DNA of 64,000 nt, taken from contig CM077115.1 in the NCBI GenBank assembly GCA_039619475.1, positions 415,904,557 to 415,968,556 on the forward strand, read 5' to 3'. The translations under genes and the position numbers were made by a program. The DNA is from Icerya purchasi. Lineage: Eukaryota; Arthropoda; Insecta; Hemiptera; Monophlebidae. Positions 24,136 to 34,472 of this stretch are shown here, in pieces (position 1 is the stretch's first letter; each line of letters begins with the position of its first letter). The notes under the pieces are model-generated. The model did not search any database. It saw nothing but the letters and a program-made list of their open reading frames with translations, and was not told the DNA's origin.

Positions 24136-24671
24136 TCCAATTTAGAAGAGCTCTTAACAAAATGAAAAACTTATTCACCCATCAAGACCTAAGGCTCGAA
24201 CTTCGAATCAGACTGCTAAGATGTTACATCTTCTCTATTTTGCTTTATGGTTACGAGAGCTGAACCCTGAATGCATCATTGGAAAAAAAAGATTACCGCA
24301 TTTGAAATGTACTGTTATCGGCGCATTCTGAAAATACCATGGGTGAAAAAAGTTACTAATATCGAGGTACTTCAAAGAACCGGAAAGACCGTTGAAGTAA
24401 TGCAAACTATCAAGAAACGGATGTTGCAGTACCTCGGACACATCATACGAGGCCCCAAATACGAAATTCTGAAGGTCATTTTGGAAGGAAAGATAAATGG
24501 AAAGAGATCGAGAGGAAGACGACAAAATTCATGGATGGACAATCTTATCAACTGATTCGACTGCCCTTCCATACAACTCCTCCGATCGGCCATTGTAAAA
24601 GAAAATTTTCAATCGTGGATCGCCAACCTTCAATTTGGAGACGGCGGATGAAGAAGAAGAAGAAGAAGAAT
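24136..24671 (+). pseudogene. Non-LTR retrotransposon 3' end with (GAA)n tail
   Basis: The plus-strand translation reads LRLELRIRLLRCYIFSILLY, a stop, then FEMYCYRRILKIPWVKKVTN, KKRMLQYLGHIIRGPKYEIL and SRGRRQNSWMDNL. This is the C-terminal tail common to many insect RTE-like or endonuclease/RT LINEs. It ends FGDGG, a TGA, then seven GAA units (24652-24672), which look like a simple-repeat 3' tail. Two stops and missing RT motifs mark it as a dead 5' truncation. Confidence 0.72.
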
Positions 24672-24672
24672 T

Positions 24673-25584
24673 GCTAATGTAATTAATAAAACTCTAGGCT
24701 TGTGTGGATTTTTTATCTCCCCTCCCGCTTCTAAATAATGTTATTATTCTAGCACTAGTAACGGCTTAGGAAAGGAGCTCAATTAGCCAGCCGTCCTCCG
24801 GATTTATCTTGTTCCCCCCGGGACTTTTTGTCGTATCTCCGGCATCGTTTTCGCAAGACTAAATTCCGCTTTCTGTTGATTGAGTTAGCTTCACTTACAT
24901 TATATACTACATCGTTGCTATTAGTAATGTAAATGAATAAAATTTACATAGTTATTATATCGGGCACGATAAAAAAGCGTGGAAACAAATTCAAGCAGAG
25001 ATATTGGAAGTGATACGTGTGTTGTGCCTCACACCATTCGTCCAGCCTAAGATCTGGTAAAATGAAAAATTCGAGCCTCCTATAAGTAAATCGATTATGT
25101 CGAACGGGGAAATATTTTCACAACTTTCGCCCTAACCGGAATATTCCAACCGGGAGTTTATTTTTTTAAAAATGGAATGAGGCATTTCTTTTTTATACAG
25201 ATTCTAACTTTACCATGGGAAGTAAAAAATTCTTTATCTGTAACATTTTTTCTGAAATTCTCGTTTTCAACCTCAAAATGTCCTCTAAAGTCTAATTAGA
25301 TTAAAAAATTTTAAATTATATTGAAAAATATTTTAAAAAATTGTTATTAGTTTTAACATTTTTTTTAACTGTTACAGCAACACGCTTTCCACCATGAACA
25401 TAAATTTCGGGTAAAAAAAAAAAGGTAAAGTAAAGTAAGTCCCACATACCCTTCGTGTACTATATCCAAATTCCCGCCTATATATTATTCAAATAAATAG
25501 GAGCAGCTTTGGCTGTGACAACCACATAGCGTAGCTAAAGGCCGTCAAACTAAACACAGAGCCGTGGTGGCCTGCATTCGAAAT
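24673..25584. other. No gene seen
   Basis: A short piece near 25431-25460 matches the 3' end of the SINE at 20915 in reverse orientation. Nothing else was recognised. Confidence 0.4.
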
Positions 25585-25830
25585 GACAAGCAAGGGGAAT
25601 TTTCGATTCTGAGCAAGCTTAGAATCGGACATACTTTTGTGTCATACGATTACCCCTTTGAATGTGCCTCTTCTCTCCCGTATAGCGTGTCCTTTTTGCT
25701 TGCAACCCGTTCCGCCAGAAGTTAGTCATATACTCGAACATTGCTCGTGCATGAACATGTGTCTGACTTATCTGACGACCCCGTTGAAGCAATGTTGCCC
25801 AATGGGTCCCTGTCCAACTACATGAATTTG
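25585..25830 (+). pseudogene. LINE C-terminal fragment (I/R1/Jockey type, after RNase H)
   Basis: One frame gives SKLRIGHTFVSYDYPFE. The next gives PFCLQPVPPEVSHILEHC. This is the pattern L-S-R-L-R-I-G-H-T ... C-x2-C-x(7-8)-H-I-L-x2-C that ends the ORF2 of many insect LINEs. There is no RT nearby and a frameshift in between, so it is a relic. Confidence 0.55.
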
Positions 25831-26928
25831 AGTATTCATTAAAACAAACAAACTAGGCAAGTTCATATAAACCAGAGATGGTACATGCGATGGCCTTGCA
25901 GTTACAGACGACGGCACACATCGACTCTGTAACATGATAAATAAATAATAAAAAATGATCATTTTCGCCTAATATAAAATATTTTCTAAATCCTTTTGAA
26001 GTACTTTAAGAGATCGTGGGATTTAATCGTGTGTTTCTGTGATCTTTCGTTCTGCTACAAACCACGTCGGTAATTCCAATGTTAAACTAATAGCATTGTT
26101 TTCATCTTCATGTAATGTTGTTAATGGGACTCCCCGTTTCATTTTGACGATTTATGGCCGTTTTATTTGTAATGAAGACGTTGTGGAATTGAACGTGTGC
26201 CGCGTATTTCCTTCATTTTTTGTTATTGAATTCGTTATTACATAAAAAAAAAAAAATCAGTAAATTTGAATTATTCTCATCACATGTCTCAGTGTAGTGT
26301 TAGCAATAAAACTTCATAATTCAACAGCTTACATTCATGGTTTTTATTAAAAAGTTCTGCTAAGATGCTTTAAATGCTACTGGGAGAGTGTGAAACAATG
26401 TTTTTTTTCTACAGCTGAACGGATATAGTAATTCCCCATGCAAACTTCCTCATTCGCGGACATATTTCTCGACCACCGGCACGCGTTAAAAATCAAAGTA
26501 TCGTTTAACCACATCGTGACAAAAGCAGAAAAATTCGTAATTCGCCGGATCTGATATTACCATCTCCGTTTATATTTTACTCGTAAATTGAAGATTCGGT
26601 TGTATCGAGAAATTCAGTTCGGCGAATTTATTGCAATCATAAATTTTATCTATTCCGGAGATGCAGTTTCATCGAGTTTTTAGTCGCGGCGATCATAGGG
26701 GGGACAACGATTAAAATTTTGCATACGGGGGGTAGCCTTGTTACTTTTTTCATGAGATTCTGTTTGCGGACAAATGCACTTTTAAAAGTAATTATGAGGT
26801 TGGTAATCGAAACTTTCGTTATTAGAACGAATCCGAACTGATCGGGAAAATCGATTCATCTGGAAAGTCAGTGTTTGGCGTAGGATTATTCAGAATGGGA
26901 CTATCGGCACTTTCTTTTTTTATGGGCA
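25831..26928. other. No gene seen
   Basis: Mixed-composition sequence without recognisable exons or transposon termini. Confidence 0.4.
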
Positions 26929-26930
26929 TA

Positions 26931-28645
26931 CAGTGACTCCCAAAAAGATCCGCACAAGTAAGAAATTTCGTTTTTTTGCAACTGTAGAAGCGATAAACAA
27001 TAAAATAAAAAATGAAAAAGGACGCCTATTAATGGTACAACATCACAGCCATGCAGATCACATAATAAGAAAAAAAACCATTGCGAGAAAAAGACCAAAA
27101 AAGAGGAATTTATGTAAAAAAAGTGGAAAAAAATCATCGCTCAAAATGATCCGCACTATGATGTTAGATGGGAAAACCCGTGCATTGTAGCGCAATAGGA
27201 ACGGGGGTGACTCATAGGTGTATCGCAGGTAGCTTGTAATGATCGAAATGCGCTACGTTCGCGCAAAAAAACAAGTGCCGGTGCATTTGTGTATGTAAAT
27301 CGCGTGGTGTTTGCACATTCGATTAAAGTGCTCTCTGTATGAATCCAAAATAAGGGTAAATACACGTCTACGGAGAAGATCTAATTAGTAATTTGGAATC
27401 ATACGAAGGGTAAGTCTGTACGAGAAATATGTACGATCTTAAATATGAAACGTCGAACCGTATACGACATTCTCTGAAGCGATATAAACACGAAAATAGA
27501 ATGTATTTAAAGCATATAGTCGTGGTCGTTCAAAGATTCTAACGCCGCACGAGGAACACCTGATCGTCCATAAAATAAAGAAAAATGCCAGATTGAGTGC
27601 TTCGAAGATTGCCAGTGAATGTGAGAAAAAAGTCGGATATGAAACGGTACGACAAACTATAAGAAATGCTGGATACAAAAGGCGTGCTGCACGACGAAAA
27701 TATTTCATCAGCGAAGTGAATCGGCGCAAACGTTTACAGTTCGCGAAGGAATACGTTTCAAAGCCTGGTCCTTATTAGGAGGACGTCATTTTCGCTGACG
27801 AAAGTAAATTCAATGTTTTTAGTTCAGATGGACATTGTATGGTCTGGCGTAGGCCAAATGAAGAAATGAATCCCTGTAATCTGAAACCTACAATAAAGCA
27901 CGGTGGTGGCGGAGTGATGGTTTGGGGGTGTGTATCAGCCCGTGGTTTAGGCGAATTAGTATTTATCGATGGAATTCTAGATTCGCGTTGATATTTGGAA
28001 ATTTTGAAAGCCAATTTTGCACAAAAGTGCCGCGACAACGGGTATCTTGCACTCGTTTAAATATTATGAGAACAATGATCCTAAACATCGAGCTCGCATT
28101 GTGCAAGAATGGCAGCTCTACCGGTGCCCAAAAGTGATCTATCCTCCTCCTCAATCACCGGATCTAAATATTATTGAAAACTTGTGGGATGAATTGGACC
28201 GTAGAGTTCATCAGACGCCGGTTATTTCTAAAGCAGAGCTGAAGAAAAGGATTGACGAGGAGTGGATAAAACTGAACAAAGAATACTTAGGTAAACTTGT
28301 AAGTAGTATGCCAAATAGGTTACAATGCGTCATTGACCAAAAAGGATACTCAACGAAATATTAAGTTAGTTTTTTAACTTAAATTTTTAGTGCGTTTCGC
28401 TTTTTTTCCTCGTGTTTTCGATTTTGTGCGGTTCTTTCTGAGCGATGATTTTTATCATTTTTTTTTATATAACTTCTTTTTTTGGTATTTTTCTCGTTAT
28501 CTTTTTTTCTTATTATGTGATCTGTATGACTGTGATGTTATGATGTTAATAAAAGTTTTTTTTAAATTTTCATTGCGTTTTTTATTGTCTCTACAGTGTA
28601 AAAAACAAAATTTCTTACTTGTGCAGATCTTTTTGGGAGTCACTG
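26931..28645 (+). mobile_element. Tc1-like transposon with long IR/DR-type ends
   Basis: The element starts CAGTGACTCCCAAAAAGATC, ends with its inverted copy, and is flanked by TA on both sides (26929-26930, 28646-28647). The inverted repeats extend to roughly 230 bp (to about 27165 and from about 28420). Each holds an outer and an inner copy of a motif like GATCCGCAC, about 200 bp apart, which is the IR/DR layout of some Tc1 elements such as Sleeping Beauty. The transposase inside is broken, so the element is not autonomous. Confidence 0.88.
27375..28364 (+). pseudogene. Tc1-like transposase (inactivated)
   Basis: Pieces in order: the HTH region KGKSVREICTILNMKRRTVY, then SASKIASECEKKVGYETVRQ, then the first catalytic motif FADESKFNVFSSDG. 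These are followed by KHGGGGVMVWGCVSARG, NNDPKHRARIVQEW and PPQSPDLNIIENLWDELDRR. It is normally a single DD34E transposase of about 340 residues that cuts and pastes the flanking repeats. Here stops occur at about 27476, 27776 and 27989, and a frameshift lies near 28040. The second catalytic Asp of the usual D-N-D-P-K-H motif reads Asn. Confidence 0.85.
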
Positions 28646-28647
28646 TA

Positions 28648-29666
28648 TAATTTGTTGAATATATCATTTTTAAACCGCAGATAAAACGTAAAATGATGTA
28701 AGGTTTTTTTTATTAGATATATCGGAAGTGTTTTGTGAAAGCTATTGAAATCCGATACAATTTTCTTTTTCTTCGTCTGACGCGAAATGGCTACTAATAA
28801 ATTGCTGTAAAGGAACTAGGCAAACAAGATATAAGAAAAACAAAAGCTCACGTTGTTGATCAAGCCATCAGTAAGCTTGCTGAAATAATATTACAAGTTT
28901 ACACTTGTTTACGATATTTCGAACAAGACTGCAATGGACATAACCCTCAATGCCGAAAAAGAATAAGTGGAAAATCAAAATTGATCACGTTGCAACCGAA
29001 ATGTAATAGGTGATTGCACTTAAGTGCGATTGAACAGTAAACGTCCGGAACATGAGTTTAGAATTAAGTAGGTGGCTGTAAGATGTAATTAATAACATAA
29101 AACGAAGAACTAACATAAAATCGATGAGATCCGGTTTCCTATACAACAACGGAATGTAATCATATTTCAGCTAGATAGTTCTATAGTAATAGAAGACATG
29201 TCACCTTGCTAATTCAGACATTAACTAACTCTGAGAATATTCATTCAGATCATATCTATGGCAGTGACACTTTAAATTTGCCCGATATTAAAGTATTTAC
29301 AAAATAGACCAGATACTGTCCCGAAGAGGTGCAAAGTTTTCCTTTACCTTCTCATTTCGTTTCCTATTCAGCTTTTTTGAGGGCTACAAGAAAAACATCC
29401 TTCATAATACTCGAAGAACTGGTATACAAATGCAGTCTACAAAACGGATATGTCGCAGAGATAGCAGACGATGTTAATGTAAAAAATTTAAATTTACACG
29501 ACCGCGTGGAATACGACGTTCATTAAATCCAGCGATAAAACAAAATTTACACTACTAGATCGAATAAATAGGACGATAACTGCTTCAATACAGTTTCGAA
29601 CGTGGACCGTATATAATCCTAGCCGAGTTTCCCCGAATATAACAGATCACAGTTGGCTGATAAATA
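28648..29666. other. No gene seen
   Basis: Short open frames only. No family was recognised. Confidence 0.4.
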
Positions 29667-30556
29667 CGTGGAGCGTTCAATAAATAACGTGACGTGGCTT
29701 CGAAAATAACTTTCCCGGTATCCAAAAATTATGACAAAAGAAACTAAAAGAAATACTCTTTACTTTTTGACATAATTTCCGACAACATTAGGACATTTAT
29801 CGTAACGGTAAAACTGGACGTACATTTAGCGAAAAATTTCGTTACTGCCCCTCTGTGACTTCGTCGTCTGTTACGAAATGTTTTCCACGCATTTCAAATG
29901 GGGAAAACGTGAAAATCCATAGGTGCCGTCACATCAGGCGAGTAGTAGGGTGGATGTGAAAATTCGTCCAAAATTTGATTTTGAATTCGCGTGCGAACGA
30001 GAACAGACGTATGCGATCGCGCATTATCGTGCAACAGCACAGCTCTCCAGACTGCAGTCATGTCTCTTCCGATTAATCGTTCGATGAAATGCCGCATGAG
30101 TGTCACGATAAAGGTACTCCGTGATCGCATGCTCCTGTGCACGAAATTGCAACGGTAGCAGTCCGTGTCGGTTCCAGAGGACGATTGCGAGAACCGTCCG
30201 GCAGACCATTCCGTTTTGGATTTTCCTGGTTGACCTTTCATTATTCACACTTTACTCGCTTCCTGAGACACACTTACGCGTCATAATGCTATTTGCATCG
30301 TATGCTATGCACAGTCTGCGATCAATTTTTGCACCTACAACTTCCCTTCAGTTGTCAGAAATTTGGTGACCTCTCGTAACTCACCGGCTTGGAAACGTTC
30401 ACCGCGACATGTTTCACACGTGCGTACAGAAGTTCTACGGATCAGATCAGAACGCGGAAAACGGCGTTCTGTTCATATTTTCCTCTTCTGCCTCCCAAAT
30501 AAATTTCACACGGTTGCAGCGGGCGTAAAATAAGCCGTGTCACGTTACTTATTGAA
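29667..30556 (-). mobile_element. Mariner element (SETMAR-like transposase), internally deleted
   Basis: The left end has GCGTTCAATAAATAACGTGAC and the right end its inverted counterpart (GTCACGTTACTTATTGAACG). On the minus strand, an N-terminal ERFQAGELREVTKFLTTEG block is followed directly by the catalytic C-terminal part: VLAIVLWNRHGLLP in one frame, then LLHDNARSHTS and LDEFSHPPYYSPDV in another. The region with the first catalytic Asp is missing and at least one frameshift is present. It is therefore a dead, deleted copy of the mariner family that also gave rise to SETMAR. The boundaries are good to a few bases. Confidence 0.8.
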
Positions 30557-33500
30557 CGTCCCATGCACTATGTTTACAGTGGAAATCTTCGATACATAAT
30601 GTTATCTTCTCAGAAACGGGACAGAACACGTGTCGACATTTGATCATATGCATATTACCGAACTGCATGCCTACATTAGCTTAAAATTCTCAGGCACATC
30701 GTTTACAAAAGATTTTGACGAGAAAAAGTTTACACACCGGTATTATAGGAAATTCAAGACAATGTACTATACTCGTATAGGCAAGGAAGCGCGCATCCTG
30801 CTATTAATGTAAGAAAATTCTACTAAGCACTATTTGTAATTTCGTGTGTTTTTCAAGGCGAATTATTGGTCGATAACACTCCCATTCAGACTTCAAGTTT
30901 AGGCCGGTAAGATTATTTCAAACAATGTTGTTCTATATATCTTAATTATGTGCACGTGAAATGAGTGTAGATTACGACATGCTAAATATCCAAAGAAAGC
31001 GCAGCGTATAAAAACTTCAGCCTTTTATATTCCTCTTTTTACCTGTATAATATGGTTACTACGAATGCAACCAATAATAATAGACGAGTAGTCATTATCA
31101 AAACATGCAGTGCTTTGTAAATAACCACAACAAGTGGATTATGAAAGAAGTAACGATATTTATTTTAAACGGAGACTACCTATTGCACACTACCTATCAA
31201 CCAACATATAATTTGTGAAAACGCTATTGTCGGACGCAATGCAAAAATCAAATTTGTGGACTTAAAACAACTGCCATAAAACGTATGGCAAAATTTGGGG
31301 ACTAGAAGTCATATTTTACTGTACACGGATATAGTTGGCAGTAAAAAGCAGTTAAAACTGAAACATGATAAACCAGAACAGTCTAATGTAGCCCGCATAC
31401 TGTTACTGGAAGTAGGAGAAGCGCGTGATACATTACGCAGCGCTGTAATAATAAAGTAAATGGCTAAAAGTCAACATTCTACCAATGATATATACATACA
31501 ATATGAAGCCGGGCAAATACTTAATTAAAAACATTAAAATGGAAACAATAATTGTGGAATTTGGAAGGAAAATATATGGTTTCACGATTTTTCAGCATTA
31601 ATTTGGTATACAATGCTAATATAATAGACGGTCAATCAGACACACGCAACTACAACTCTGATGTAATGATCAACATAAATCAGTAAGTTAATTCCCTGCT
31701 CTGTTACAAACTATGATTACATTGACACACCATCAACAAACAAGTGTAGTAGTATAACACTTCAGCATATCTTGACAAATACAGACGGGTTGATCATATT
31801 TTGTTACTTCATTCGTACTTCCATTTGAACATGCATACAATTAAACATAATATACTTCATTCGTAATTTTCCCTCTTCTCACTGATACAAAACACAAATA
31901 GATATTTGCAAACGTATGAGTAATCACAGATTGATGTTTTTCCCTTTTGATTGCTGTAAAAATCTATGATTGCTGATGCACCTATGAACATGTAAGTTTA
32001 TGTAGAATCAGACATTTTTACTTAAAAATTGATATATTTTCTTTAATTTTCTTGATTCGGAACAGGAAAATTATGCGTTTTGTTCTACATTAGTATTGAC
32101 GATAATACTCTTTACCGGTTTTCTGTCATTGCATACAAATAAATGATATTTTTAATAATGATAGTAAGTCTCAAGTCCACAAGCAGCCTTATTAAATTGT
32201 TTTTACCATTAGTTAAACTTAGTATCAATGATGCAGCTGAATATAATTGATTACCTATGTGAACACATTGTTGGAGCCTATCTAGAATACATATTATCAG
32301 ACGTACCAATAAGAAAATAGTCACACATACAACAGTTCCAAAATGTATAGCACACATGATGCTGAATATGTCACTTATTCATGGAGCGTTGTTTAGATTT
32401 TTTGATATTTTACTTTTCAATGACCACAGCAACTTTGCTAATGTACGTATCATTTGTTGAAATGTATGTTCCATTCCTTCTAAACACAGCAATGCTGGTT
32501 TTTGTTTATTTCAAAGTGTAGCCAAACGAATGTGATGGCCAAAAAAGTCGATAGAAAAAGTGGATTTTTTTGCCATATTGATATTTTTAATTATTTATTT
32601 TTTTTTTTGAACATATTTGTTATTTACAACTTTATATTCCAAAATAAACTGGACGTCACTATAGTTTAAAATAAGTTGGAAGAAGTCTCTTCTTAGAGTT
32701 CAATTACCTCAAACAAACTGTGCTGGAATGAAAATAATACCCCTAACTTGTATTTCATAGTTATCGAATTGATCATAGAATATTTATCTTAAATATAATA
32801 AATACATTTTTTTTTAAATATACTTTCTTTCAACATTTTACAGTATTTATTTACTTACAAAATAAATTATAACAAAAGAAATGTTTTTAAAGAAATATAT
32901 CTTTCAAATATTTAAAAAAAAAAAAAAAGTTTTCTCAAAAGGAGTTACTAAACTACAAAAAAATGATAAAAAATAGTAAAAATCCGAATCTACATTAACT
33001 TGAATGGTATAACAGGGTGGCTACCATTAGTAAATGCTAATTTTTTCCCCAGTACTTTCGACAGAAAAATGTTAAAATTGAATTGACTCGACACACAATC
33101 ACACGCACTGCTACACAAACAAAACGCAATTAAGAAGCCATTTTTCTTTTTTTTAATTTCAAAAATAAAAAATTAAATGTATATAAAACAAAATAGATAT
33201 TTAAAAATTTTGATAAAAGAAATGATTTATATGAATAACAAAAAGGAATAATTCAGAATAAAATAAAAAAATAAAAGAGATCATCAAGTCATCTTTAAAA
33301 CTATAAAGTTAAATATACAAAAACAATTGAAATATATTATTTAAACATTACAACCACATTAAGAAATCTATTTAAAAGTGAAACCAATACGACATTAACA
33401 AATTTTTCTAAATTGCCGATCTACACACTGTCGCTTCTGTATCGCTCTCGTTTGTCACAGTCGACAGATTTTCGACAAGCATATTTATAAATTAGGTTGT

Positions 33501-34436
33501 AAACGTCAGTTCGCTATGATAAAATAATAGCGGAAGCATAGTCACAGTTTCGCAGCAAAAAATATACAGCATACAACGCGTTGGTCGCACGGTCAAAGTA
33601 GAGAAGTGCCTGGTTCATTAAACGCTTAGATCTGTTTGCCTGTGCCCGTTATTGATGTGTGTGTGTGTACGTTTCCCAATGCGCTCTGAATGGCACGCTA
33701 ATGTCGGAGAAGTACTTACAGCGTTTGGCGAACAAACCACGATAGACGAGCAGATTATAAAATCGGAATTCAACTATTACTCGGAACTGACGAGCGACTC
33801 TTGCACATTAAGCATTTTTTTTTTTTTTTGCATCGACTTCTTGGATTTCTACTGACAAGTTAAAAATTGTCTCTTTAGTTAGATTAATCTTCGCTGCCAA
33901 AGAAGTATGGTAGATTTCTTTCTTTTTCCATTTGTTTTGGTAATTCGTTGTATGCTCAAACCCAACCAACAACAGCTGTCCTATAAACCGAAATACACAA
34001 AACAAAAATCTTTGTATGTTTTAATAAAATTTTGAAATATCCAAATTAAATTTTATTCTAGTTTGTTGTACTTTCTGTGTTTGTAATAAACTAAGTAATT
34101 TATTTTTGAGTTATATACACTAAAAAAGCATTTATTTTTCGCTTCAAATGATTTTTTCTTACTAAAAATATCTTCCGGCTATTTTTACTTTTCTTCTTGA
34201 TTTTAAAAAAAATTCTCGGCTTATTCTCAGTAGAGGGGCCACACCTTGTATCATTAATTTTAAAAAAAAAAACAACAAACAAACAAACAACAAAAATATA
34301 TTTATTGTAAAATATTAACATTTTATTGTTTAACAAAAGTAGGAACATAGTTTTATTCGTAATCATGTAAAAATTCAACAAATACATAAATTCCTTTCTA
34401 TTTGGCGATACTTATCGGTGTATTTTACTGTCACAT

Positions 34437-34438
<2 letters not shown>
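30557..34438. other. Unassigned, mostly AT-rich sequence
   Basis: No recognisable coding family. 33420-33830 is markedly less AT-rich; on the minus strand it has an ideal splice donor (CGCT/GTAAGT near 33708-33720). That could be a non-coding first exon, but no partner exon was found. Confidence 0.4.
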
Positions 34439-34472
<34 letters not shown>

